Shown here in pieces: positions 1 through 6,666 of a DNA stretch of 31,213 bases. Made by a program: the position numbers and the translations under genes. Origin of the DNA: CAMEON01 sp045577755 (lineage in GTDB: Bacteria; Bacillota; Clostridia; Oscillospirales; CAG-272); assembly GCA_045577755.1 (NCBI GenBank), contig JAZNJA010000163.1, forward strand, positions 1 through 31,213. The letters run 5' to 3'. The notes under the pieces were generated by a model. It saw only the letters and a list, made by a program, of their open reading frames with translations, was not told where the DNA came from and searched no databases. The first letter of the stretch is position 1. Each line of letters begins with the position of its first letter.

Positions 1-4
1 GTGT

Positions 5-124
5 ATATCGACAAAAACTCTGAGTCGATATGTCCCTTCGGGACTCGATATGTGCCTTGCGGCACTCGATATATCCCTTCGGGATTCGATATGCCCCCTG
101 CGGGGGCGTGTCGGGCTTCGCCCG
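5..124. repeat. Tandem array of covarying hairpins
   Basis: Four copies of TCGATAT start at 25, 45, 66 and 86, a period of 20-21 bases. Each is followed by a short stem-loop whose arms differ between units but stay complementary: GTCCC/GGGAC (32-44), GTGCC/GGCAC (52-65), ATCCC/GGGAT (73-85) and GCCCCC/GGGGGC (93-107). A flanking stem ATATCGAC/GTCGATAT (5-12 with 24-31) and a CGGGC/GCCCG hairpin (112-124) extend the array on either side. It lies just downstream of the minus-strand amidase, so it would form the 3' end of that transcript. There is no U-run, so a terminator role is uncertain. The array may continue to the left of the window. Confidence 0.8.
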
Positions 125-136
125 CTAAACCCCAAT

Positions 137-739
137 TTACAGAACTCTGTCAATAACCTCTGCCTCAGCCACAGCCAGCTTTTGCAGACACGCGTCGTCC
201 GTCAGGAATGCGGCGTCCTCAGGATTGGTGTGGAAGCCGTGCTCAATGATGAAGGCGGTGGGACAGCCGTAGGCGGCAGAGTTGCGGAGGACTCCGTAGT
301 AGTCGATCTCGGGCTTGTCGGGGTAGGAGCGGGTCTTGATGCCGCGATCGGTGGTATTCATGGTGGTCACCACGGCATCGTTGAGGGCGCGGGCGATCTG
401 TGCGTTGCGCTCTCCGTCGGCCATGGAGTAGTAGACCTCCGAGCCGCGGACGGCGTGGTAAGCCTCAGGCGAGGAGGCCGCGCCGGGGGCGTTGGAGTGG
501 ATGGACAGAAACAGGGCGGCGTGATTATCCCCCGCCAGCTTGCCCCGCTCTTCCAGGGAGGGGTCGTCCTCAATGCTGTTGCGGGTGAGCAGGACGGTAA
601 AGCCCCGCGCCTCCAGCTCGGCCTTGAGCTTTGCGGCCAGCTTGAAGTTCTGGGTGCCCTCGTAGGTGTTCTCCAGCAGGGGGTAGCGGTTTCCGAACTG
701 ACCGTGTCCCGCGTCCAATACGATGATTCCTCTTGACAT
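137..739 (-). CDS. N-acetylmuramoyl-L-alanine amidase (Amidase_3)
   Basis: This 200-residue zinc amidase would cleave the bond between N-acetylmuramic acid and L-alanine in peptidoglycan. The Amidase_3 core fills the whole protein. Visible features are LDAGHG with zinc ligand His12, Glu27 in NTYEG, His81 in LSIHSNA, and catalytic Glu166 in IIEHGFHTN. I chose the ATG at 739 because AAGGAGG sits just upstream and the product begins directly at the first strand of the fold; an in-frame start 13 codons earlier lacks this support. There is no signal peptide, membrane segment, SH3 or peptidoglycan-binding repeat. It is therefore a bare catalytic domain, perhaps a spore or lysis enzyme or one exported by another route. 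The gene is divergent from recG and has its own consensus promoter. Confidence 0.93.
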   Translation of the reverse strand: MSRGIIVLDAGHGQFGNRYPLLENTYEGTQNFKLAAKLKAELEARGFTVLLTRNSIEDDPSLEERGKLAGDNHAALFLSIHSNAPGAASSPEAYHAVRGSEVYYSMADGERNAQIARALNDAVVTTMNTTDRGIKTRSYPDKPEIDYYGVLRNSAAYGCPTAFIIEHGFHTNPEDAAFLTDDACLQKLAVAEAEVIDRVL

Positions 740-761
740 AACTGCCTCCTTGGGGTATAAT
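733..761 (+). promoter_or_regulatory. Sigma-A-type promoter for recG
   Basis: TTGACA (733-738), a 17-base spacer, and TATAAT (756-761) form a perfect consensus promoter reading right toward recG. The -35 box overlaps the start codon of the minus-strand amidase (737-739). Transcription would start near 768. Confidence 0.75.
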
Positions 762-769
762 GTAAGTAT

Positions 770-798
770 ATTATACAAAATACCGCGGGAATTGTCAA
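770..798 (-). promoter_or_regulatory. Sigma-A-type promoter for the amidase
   Basis: On the minus strand TTGACA (798-793), a 17-base spacer, and TATAAT (775-770) form a perfect consensus promoter. Its predicted start near 763 lies inside the opposing recG promoter, so RNA polymerase probably cannot occupy both at once. Confidence 0.8.
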
Positions 799-842
799 GA
801 TGGTTTTGCCGAGAATTCCCGATTCCCCGAAAGGAGCCCCCT

Positions 843-3014
843 ATGCCCTACCTGCATACCCCCATAGAAGCCTTGTCGGGCGTAGGCCCCACCCGTAAGG
901 CCGCCTACAACAAGATGGGGGTCTACACCGTGGAGGACCTCCTCTACCACTTCCCCCGCGCCTATGAGCATCGGGGGGATATCCGCGCCCTGGCGGATTC
1001 CCGCGACGAGGCCTATAAGACGGGAAAAGCCCGTATGGCCACCCTCCTGACCATCTCCACCGAGCCTCGGGTCAGTCGCGTCAAGGGGCGCATGACAGTG
1101 CTGAAATTCCGCGCCTTCGACGAGAGCGGCACCTGTGAGGTTACCTTCTTCAACCAGGAATTTTTGCGAAACACCTTTACTCTGGGAAGCGTCTTCCGCT
1201 TCTACGGGCGGGTGGAGGCTGCCGGGAAGGACCGCTACACCATGACGGCCCCCGCCTTCGAGCCCTTCGTGGAGAGCCGCCCTCTGCCCCCCCTCTATGC
1301 CGTCTACCCCCTCACCGAGGGCATCTCCAACAAGATGATCTCGGAGCATATCCGCCAAAGTCTGCCCGCTACCAGTCTGGTGGAGGATCCCTTACCCGAA
1401 TCCATCCGCGCCGCCGAGGGGCTGTGTACCCTGGGCTACGCCCTCCGCGAGATCCACGCCCCCGCCGATTTTCAGAGTCTTCACACCGCCAAGAGACGGT
1501 TGGCCTTCGACGAGTTCTTCCGCTTCGCCCTGGGTTTGGGTACGGCGGGACGGACCGCCAGAGTCAAGGGCGCACCCGTTTGTCGTGTCAGCGAGGCCAC
1601 CATAAAAGAGTTTCTGAACGCCCTCCCCTACGCCCTCACGGGGGCTCAGAGCCGCGCTCTCGCCGACCTGCGGCGGGATCTGGCCTCGGATACCGCCATG
1701 AACCGCATGATCGTGGGTGACGTGGGCTGCGGTAAGACGGTCTGTGCCGCCGCCGCCATGTACATCGCCGTCAAGGCGGGAAGACAGGCCGCCCTCATGG
1801 CCCCTACCTCCATCCTGGCCACCCAGCACGCCGCCGATCTCCTCCCTCTATTTGAGAAGCTGGGCATCCGCGGAGCCCTCCTGACGGGTCATACCCCCGC
1901 CGCCCGGAAGAAAAAGATCTACGCCGCCCTGGCCGACGGGGATCCCGCCAAGCGGCTGGACGTGGTCATCGGCACCCAGGCTCTGCTATCCGAGGGAGTC
2001 GCCTTCGCCGCCCCCGGTCTGGTGGTCACCGACGAACAGCACCGCTTCGGTGTGAATCAGCGGGCGACCCTATCCGAAAAGAACGCCAACGCTCACCTGC
2101 TGGTCATGTCTGCCACCCCCATCCCCCGCACCCTGGCGCTGGTCATGTACGGGGATCTGGAGGTCTCCCGCATCGACGAGATGCCCCCCGGCCGTCAGCG
2201 GGTGGACACCTTCGTGGTGGACGAGAGCTACCGCGCCAGACTGGACGCCTTCATCCGCAAGAACGTCTCCGCAGGCGGACAGGTCTACGTGGTCTGCCCC
2301 GCCGTGGAGGAGACCGAGAGCGACGAGGATACCGCCCTCATTCCCATCTCCGCCGACTTCGGGGGGGAGCAGACCGCCATGGCCATGGTCAAGCGGGAGC
2401 CCGATCTCCCCATGAAGGCCGCGGTGCAGTACGCCGCGGAATTGCAGGAGCGACTACCCGACCTCACAATCGCCTTCGTCCACGGCAAGATGAAGCCCGC
2501 CGAGAAGGACAAGGTCATGACCGCCTTCGCCGCGGGGGAGATTCAAGTGCTGGTCTCCACTACGGTCATTGAGGTGGGTGTCAACGTCCCCAATGCCTGC
2601 CTCATGCTGGTAGAGAACGCCGAGCGCTTCGGCCTCTCCCAGCTCCATCAGCTCCGCGGCCGCGTGGGGCGCGGGACCAAGAAGTCCTACTGCGTTCTCA
2701 TCCGAGGCGGTGGCGGCGAGACCGCCAAGGCCCGCTTGGAGGTCATGCGCACCACCTACGACGGCTATGCCATCGCCGAGAAGGACCTGGCCCAGCGAGG
2801 TCCCGGCGACTTCCTCGCTCCCGCCGACGGAGCGGGCATCCGTCAGAGCGGCGGCTTCCGCCTGGCCGAGAACTGCTCGGATACCGAGCTGATGAACCAC
2901 GCTTTTCAGCACGCCAGAGAGATGCTGACCGACGACCCCGAGCTTGCTGGCTATCCCGAGCTCCGTCGGACGGTGGAGCAGATGTATGCGCGGAGCGGGA
3001 ATATTTTGAATTGA
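843..3014 (+). CDS. recG: ATP-dependent DNA helicase RecG
   Basis: RecG is a cytoplasmic superfamily 2 translocase that remodels stalled replication forks and branch-migrates recombination intermediates. The product is 723 residues, close to the family's usual length. An N-terminal helix-hairpin-helix start (LSGVGPTRKAAYNKMGV) is followed by the OB-fold wedge domain (about 55-160). The helicase motifs are Walker A GDVGCGKT with Lys298, Walker B DEQH at 397-400, SATPIPRTLAL, and a C-terminal set including VSTTVIEVGVNVPNA and QLRGRVGRG. I chose the ATG at 843 because GAAAGGAG precedes it and the upstream in-frame extension runs back through the promoter region. The gene stands alone and is followed by an inverted-repeat element. 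Confidence 0.97.
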   Translation: MPYLHTPIEALSGVGPTRKAAYNKMGVYTVEDLLYHFPRAYEHRGDIRALADSRDEAYKTGKARMATLLTISTEPRVSRVKGRMTVLKFRAFDESGTCEVTFFNQEFLRNTFTLGSVFRFYGRVEAAGKDRYTMTAPAFEPFVESRPLPPLYAVYPLTEGISNKMISEHIRQSLPATSLVEDPLPESIRAAEGLCTLGYALREIHAPADFQSLHTAKRRLAFDEFFRFALGLGTAGRTARVKGAPVCRVSEATIKEFLNALPYALTGAQSRALADLRRDLASDTAMNRMIVGDVGCGKTVCAAAAMYIAVKAGRQAALMAPTSILATQHAADLLPLFEKLGIRGALLTGHTPAARKKKIYAALADGDPAKRLDVVIGTQALLSEGVAFAAPGLVVTDEQHRFGVNQRATLSEKNANAHLLVMSATPIPRTLALVMYGDLEVSRIDEMPPGRQRVDTFVVDESYRARLDAFIRKNVSAGGQVYVVCPAVEETESDEDTALIPISADFGGEQTAMAMVKREPDLPMKAAVQYAAELQERLPDLTIAFVHGKMKPAEKDKVMTAFAAGEIQVLVSTTVIEVGVNVPNACLMLVENAERFGLSQLHQLRGRVGRGTKKSYCVLIRGGGGETAKARLEVMRTTYDGYAIAEKDLAQRGPGDFLAPADGAGIRQSGGFRLAENCSDTELMNHAFQHAREMLTDDPELAGYPELRRTVEQMYARSGNILN

Positions 3015-3073
3015 CGGATGAATTGGAGGTTATCGGTCTGTTGGGCACGAGGGATCGGCTACCAATAACCCAT

Positions 3074-3211
3074 TGTAGGGAGAGAAGCCCTCGTCGCCCC
3101 TCAACTTGAAAATTGGCTTTATCTATTGTCAGGAATGTGTTTTTTGCCTTTATATCCGAAACATATTGGTATGTTTTATGTGGCGGAGCGACGAGGGCGT
3201 CGCTCCCTACA
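3074..3211. repeat. MITE-like inverted-repeat element (TGTAGGG...CCCTACA)
   Basis: The arms 3074-3097 and 3188-3211 (24 bases each) are inverted copies matching at 22 positions, with TGTAGGGAG at the outer ends. They enclose about 90 bases of AT-rich DNA with no coding potential. The element fills most of the gap between recG and the GH39 gene. An imperfect stem, GGTTATCGGT/ACCAATAACC (3028-3037 with 3061-3070), lies just left of it. A weak promoter-like pair inside it (TTGTCA at 3126, TTTATA 17 bases on) could serve the next gene, but I would not rely on it. Confidence 0.75.
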
Positions 3212-3268
3212 GGCGTTTGTGTCAACCGAAATATCCCGCCAACCCCAAATTTGAAGAATGGAGTATCT

Positions 3269-4594
3269 ATGAATATCAACTTCACCACCCCCACGGGCAA
3301 GATCAAGCCCATGCACGCCATCAACAACGCCCCCATGCACTGGACCTTCTGCGACGCCTTCCACTACCTCACCGAGGCGAAGATCCCCTACGCCCGCCTC
3401 CACGACACGGGAGGCCTTTTGGGCGGCGGCATCTTCGTGGACATCGCCAACATATTCCCTCTGTTCCATGCCGACCCCACCGACCCCCAAAACTATGATT
3501 TCGGCTTCACCGACCACCTTCTCCGTGAGCTGTGCGCCGCGGGGGTCAAGCCCTTCTACCGTCTGGGCTGTACCATCGAGAACTACCACCCCTCCATCGG
3601 CCCCCGCCGCTCCATCCCCCCGTCGGATCCCCACAAGTGGGCGGTGATCTGCGAGCATATCATCCGCCACTACAATGAGGGCTGGGCAGACGGCTACCAT
3701 ATGGACATTGAGTACTGGGAGATCTGGAACGAGCCCGACAACGAGCCTGTGGCGGCCGAGAATCCCATGTGGAAGGGAACCATGGAGGAGTTCTTCACCC
3801 TCTACGAGGTGGCGGCCAACCACCTCAAGTCCCGCTTCCCCCACCTCAAGATCGGCGGCTACGCCTCCTGCGGCTTCTACGAGATCCTCAATACTGCCTC
3901 GGCGGCTCATTCGGGGGTCTCCTCGCGGACGGGGTACTTCATCGAGTTCTTCGAGAAGTTTTTGACCCACATCACAACCGAGGGTCACCGCGCTCCCCTG
4001 GATTTCTTCTCCTGGCACACCTACGCGGGGATCGGCGAGAATATTGCCTTCGCCGCCTACGCCCGCGAGATGCTGGACAAGTTCGGCTTCACCGACACCG
4101 AAAGCATCCTCAACGAGTGGAACCCCGGCATCCACCGCCGCGGGACGCTGTCCGACGCCGCCCACATCGGCTCTATGATGGTGGCTCTCCAGAACTCCTC
4201 GGTGGACCTGCTCATGTACTACGACGGCAGCATCGAGTCCACCTACGGCGGTCTGTTCAATCCCCTCACCCGTACCCCCTTCAAGGCCTACTACACCTTC
4301 TACGGCTTCGGTCAGCTCTATGGTCTGGGTTATCAGTACCCCATCGAGGACGCCGATCCCAGCGGACGGCTCGCCGATACGGTCTACGCCCTGGCCGCAG
4401 GGAACGCCGACGCCTCCAAGCGGGCGGTGCTTCTCTTCAACCTCGGCGGCGAGACGCAGGTCACCGCGCCCGAGGGCGAGTGGACCCTGCTCTTGCTGGA
4501 CGACGCCCACGACCTGACCCCCGTGGGAAGCGTGCGGGGCGGGGAGAGCTTTGGTTTGCCTGCCGAGGGAGCGGGGATGCTGGTGAGTGAATGA
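3269..4594 (+). CDS. GH39-type beta-xylosidase-like glycoside hydrolase
   Basis: This is a 441-residue clan-A TIM-barrel glycosidase, most like GH39 (beta-xylosidase/alpha-L-iduronidase family). The acid/base glutamate is Glu155 in EIWNEPDNEP, and the nucleophile candidate is Glu283 in ILNEWNPG. Substrate-pocket residues around YARLHDTGG and DFFSWHTY also fit. The last 90 residues look like the beta-sandwich tail common in GH39. There is no signal peptide, so it probably hydrolyses imported oligosaccharides in the cytoplasm. I set the start at the ATG at 3269, preceded by GGAG; a longer in-frame start at 3113 would translate the inverted-repeat element and is unlikely. A strong terminator follows at 4759. 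The exact substrate cannot be read from the sequence. Confidence 0.85.
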   Translation: MNINFTTPTGKIKPMHAINNAPMHWTFCDAFHYLTEAKIPYARLHDTGGLLGGGIFVDIANIFPLFHADPTDPQNYDFGFTDHLLRELCAAGVKPFYRLGCTIENYHPSIGPRRSIPPSDPHKWAVICEHIIRHYNEGWADGYHMDIEYWEIWNEPDNEPVAAENPMWKGTMEEFFTLYEVAANHLKSRFPHLKIGGYASCGFYEILNTASAAHSGVSSRTGYFIEFFEKFLTHITTEGHRAPLDFFSWHTYAGIGENIAFAAYAREMLDKFGFTDTESILNEWNPGIHRRGTLSDAAHIGSMMVALQNSSVDLLMYYDGSIESTYGGLFNPLTRTPFKAYYTFYGFGQLYGLGYQYPIEDADPSGRLADTVYALAAGNADASKRAVLLFNLGGETQVTAPEGEWTLLLLDDAHDLTPVGSVRGGESFGLPAEGAGMLVSE

Positions 4595-4618
4595 TTGCGA
4601 CTCGTAAAGAATGAAACC

Positions 4619-4714
4619 GTAGGGACCGGCGTCCTCGACGGTCCGTGAATCACATAGACCCGAAAACAAGCTTCGAAGGGTCGGTGGCGGACCGTCGGGG
4701 ACGCCGGTCCCTAC
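4619..4714. repeat. Short inverted-repeat element (GTAGGGACCGG...)
   Basis: The arms 4619-4645 and 4688-4714 are 27-base inverted copies with a single difference and a 42-base centre. The outer ends are GTAGGGACCGGCGTCC and its complement. The TAGGG ends resemble those of the element at 3074-3211, but the arm sequence differs. No gene lies inside. It follows the GH39 stop codon by 24 bases and would form a long RNA hairpin in that transcript. Confidence 0.8.
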
Positions 4715-4758
4715 ACGCGCCCCCTTTGTTTCCGCATAACCGCAACCGCCCCATTCCC

Positions 4759-4803
4759 AACTTCTCCGATCCTCCCCCGAGGTCTTCGGAGAAGTTTTCT
4801 TTT
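4759..4803 (+). terminator. Rho-independent terminator after the GH39 gene
   Basis: A perfect 11-bp stem AACTTCTCCGA/TCGGAGAAGTT (4759-4769 with 4786-4796) carries an inner CCTC/GAGG stem and is followed by TTTTCTTTT. It separates GH39 transcription from the B12-controlled unit. Confidence 0.9.
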
Positions 4804-4822
4804 GAAGAATACGGTTCTCCCC

Positions 4823-4851
4823 TTTACATTTCCCCCCGTTTGTGCTATAAT
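4823..4851 (+). promoter_or_regulatory. Promoter of the cobalamin riboswitch operon
   Basis: TTTACA (4823-4828), a 17-base spacer, and TATAAT (4846-4851). Transcription would start near 4858, at the first bases of the riboswitch. Confidence 0.85.
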
Positions 4852-4859
4852 AACCCCGA

Positions 4860-5045
4860 TGCCACGGGGAAGCGGGTGAAAATCCCGCACGAGCCCGTCG
4901 CCGTGTCGCGCACGCCCTCTCATGAGGGTACAGGGTCAGGTCTCACCCCCGCCGCAAGGGGAACAGGGCCATTGGTCACGCCGTGCTTTCGCGAAGTGAC
5001 CGAGAAGGCCGATCTGCCCGCGCCCAGTCGAAATACCCGAGCATC
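4860..5045 (+). promoter_or_regulatory. Cobalamin (B12) riboswitch
   Basis: The leader contains the conserved 5' core GGGAAGCGGGTGAAAATCC (around 4867-4885) followed by CCCGCACGAGCCCGTCGCCGTG. After a variable peripheral region it ends in the B12-box-like AGTCGAAATACCCGAGCA (around 5026-5043). This is the layout of a cobalamin aptamer (Rfam Cobalamin family). It lies between a consensus promoter and the DUF4430 lipoprotein gene, so high intracellular cobalamin should switch off the two downstream genes. I see no U-rich terminator before the ribosome binding site, which favours control of translation. Confidence 0.93.
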
Positions 5046-5065
5046 CCGCGGACAAAGTCCCGCGG
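5046..5065 (+). promoter_or_regulatory. Hairpin in the riboswitch expression region
   Basis: Two copies of TCCCGCGGACA (5044-5054 and 5058-5068) fold into a GC stem CCGCGGAC/GTC(C)CGCGG with a three-base loop. No U-run follows, so it is not a standard terminator. It lies between the aptamer and the ribosome binding site at 5118-5125. Confidence 0.45.
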
Positions 5066-5134
5066 ACACCACCGCAAACGCCGCGAGTGCCGGCAGGTTG
5101 GGAAAAATCAAATACACAAAGGAGGAAACCAAAC

Positions 5135-5635
5135 ATGAACACAAACAGCATGAAAAAGTGGCTGTCGTTCATCCTTTGCGTCGCGCTGATTGCGGCTATC
5201 GCGCTGACTGCCATGGGATGCACCGACAAGGGCCCCGAGACCCCCGAACTCCCCGAGACGAGCGGGGACGCAACCGTCACCACCGCCGAGGGCGGTACGG
5301 TCGCCGAAACACCTGATCAGGGCGCGCCCACAATCAAGGGCGAGGGTGCCACCGTCTTCTACTTCAACGTAGTGGACAAGGACGGGAAGGAGACCAAATT
5401 CGAGATCCACACCGACAAGACCACCGTGGGCGAGGCTCTTCTGGAGCTGGGCCTCATTGAGGGCGATATGGGCGACTATGGCCTCTACGTCAAGAAGGTC
5501 AACGGCATCACCGCCGAGTACGAGGTGGACGGCACCTACTGGGCCTTCTACATCGGTGACGACTACGGCATGACCGGCGTGGATATGACCGACATCGAGC
5601 CCGGCGCGACCTACGCCTTCAAGGTATCCAAGTGA
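5135..5635 (+). CDS. DUF4430 (transcobalamin-like C-terminal domain) lipoprotein
   Basis: This 166-residue lipoprotein probably binds cobalamin at the cell surface. It has a lipoprotein signal (residues 1-28) ending in TAMGC with lipidated Cys29, though Met at -2 is atypical. A Pro/Glu/Thr-rich linker runs to about 65. One domain (about 70-166) then shows the DUF4430 pattern: TVGEALLELGLI, VKKVNGITAEY, YWAFYIGDDYGMTGV and a final GATYAFKV strand. This Pfam family is related to the C-terminal domain of transcobalamin and intrinsic factor. The start at 5135 has AAAGGAGG 9 bases upstream. The gene is under a cobalamin riboswitch and overlaps the S-component gene by four bases, so the two products should work together. 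Binding to B12 itself is inferred from context. Confidence 0.9.
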   Translation: MNTNSMKKWLSFILCVALIAAIALTAMGCTDKGPETPELPETSGDATVTTAEGGTVAETPDQGAPTIKGEGATVFYFNVVDKDGKETKFEIHTDKTTVGEALLELGLIEGDMGDYGLYVKKVNGITAEYEVDGTYWAFYIGDDYGMTGVDMTDIEPGATYAFKVSK

Positions 5636-6207
5636 GTACCCTGCCCGAGCAAAACAGCCAGCCCAAGCGGGTCAGCCGCCGCAAAAAGGCCCTGCTGACC
5701 GTCTACGAGATCGTGGTCTTCGGTATGCTGGGGGCGGTCATGATGGTGTCCGATCTCCTCATGAATATCATTCCCAACGTCCATTTGGTGGGCGTGATGA
5801 TCGTGGTGCTGACGGTCCTGTACCGCTGGAAGGCTCTGTTCCCCATCTACGTCTACGTCCTGCTCATCGGCCTGTCCGAGGGCATCGGCACGTGGTGGCT
5901 GCCCTACCTCTACGTCTGGACCCTTCTCTGGGGCATGGTCATGCTCCTGCCGAAAAAAATGCCCAAGTGGCTGGCTCCCATTGTCTACGCCGCGGTCTGC
6001 GGACTCCACGGCTTCGGCTTCGGCCTGTGGTGGATTCCCTCCCAGATGGCCCTCATGGGATTCTCCTTTGAGCAGGCTCTGGTCTGGTGGCAGTTCGGCT
6101 TCTATACCGCCGATATCCCCCACGGCATCGGGAATCTGGTGGGGAGTACCCTCATCGTTCCCTTGGTGACCCTGATCCGTAAGCTGGATAAGCGGCTGAA
6201 AGCGTAA
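5632..6207 (+). CDS. ECF transporter S component, probably for cobalamin
   Basis: This 191-residue, very hydrophobic protein with about six membrane helices has the size and character of an ECF-type substrate-binding S component. Such proteins capture a vitamin and dock to a shared EcfA-EcfA'-EcfT module, which is not in this window. The basic N-terminus (KRVSRRKKA) precedes the first helix; further helices include LVGVMIVVLTVLYRW, FPIYVYVLLIGL and LYVWTLLWGMVMLLP. It starts with GTG at 5632, overlapping the stop of the lipoprotein gene (GTGA), which implies translational coupling. The cobalamin riboswitch upstream makes B12 or a precursor the likely substrate; the sequence alone does not prove it. 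A terminator follows directly. Confidence 0.85.
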   Translation: MSTLPEQNSQPKRVSRRKKALLTVYEIVVFGMLGAVMMVSDLLMNIIPNVHLVGVMIVVLTVLYRWKALFPIYVYVLLIGLSEGIGTWWLPYLYVWTLLWGMVMLLPKKMPKWLAPIVYAAVCGLHGFGFGLWWIPSQMALMGFSFEQALVWWQFGFYTADIPHGIGNLVGSTLIVPLVTLIRKLDKRLKA

Positions 6208-6218
6208 AACATAAGAAA

Positions 6219-6256
6219 CCTCCCGTGAGCCTAATGCTTGCGGGAGGCATTTTTTG
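6219..6256 (+). terminator. Rho-independent terminator after the ECF S gene
   Basis: Stem CCTCCCG/CGGGAGG (6219-6225 with 6241-6247), extendable inward with mismatches, followed by CATTTTTTG. Confidence 0.85.
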
Positions 6257-6346
6257 TGGGACGCAACGCGAAGTGTGTAACTATTCACCCAATATTACAA
6301 ATTTGGGTTTGTCGGGCTGTTTGTTTGCGGTTTGCCCGCGATACTT

Positions 6347-6490
6347 GCCCTCTCACCGCTTCGCGGAGCTCCCCCAGAGGGGGAGCCTCAGAACGGCGGG
6401 AAAACACTTGTCGGGAAACGGGATTTCGCTGGGTTTAGTACGAAAGGCTCCCCCTCTGGGTCAGCTCCCGCCGTAGGCGGGTGAGAGGGC
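6347..6490. repeat. Large imperfect inverted-repeat element
   Basis: The arms 6347-6388 (starting GCCCTCTCACCG, ending GGGGGAGCCT) and 6445-6490 (starting AGGCTCCCCC, ending GGTGAGAGGGC) are inverted copies of about 42-46 bases. They contain small internal hairpins such as CGCTTCGCG and CCGCCGTAGGCGG. The 56-base centre is non-coding. It is the main content of the gene-free stretch 6257-6666, in which I see no credible gene. Confidence 0.75.
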
Positions 6491-6619
6491 AACACCCATG
6501 GGTCAGCACGAACCAACAGCCCCATAAACCGCAATTTGAAGGTTGGCTGAACAGTTACCGCGAAGTTCCTTTTGGTAGAGGCGTATTTGCGCGCACGCCC
6601 GTGACACGCCAACAGGAAA

Positions 6620-6641
6620 GGGCGCACACATAGGTGCGCCC
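6620..6641 (-). terminator. Hairpin downstream of the GH2 gene, possible terminator
   Basis: GGGCGCAC/GTGCGCCC (6620-6627 with 6634-6641) lies 26 bases past the GH2 stop codon. On the minus strand it is followed by CTTTCC, a poor U-run. CCCCTACC at its right edge resembles the ends of the TAGGG inverted-repeat elements, so it may be half of such an element instead. Confidence 0.35.
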
Positions 6642-6666
6642 CTACCGTCGCTCGGTTTCGAATGAT

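Noticed and set aside
3113..3268. Upstream extension of the GH39 gene
   Set aside because: The extra 52 codons would translate the inverted-repeat element and have no ribosome binding site; the family N-terminus fits the ATG at 3269.
4645..5316. 223-codon plus-strand frame
   Set aside because: It runs through an inverted-repeat element, a terminator, a promoter and the cobalamin riboswitch and ends inside the lipoprotein gene in another frame.
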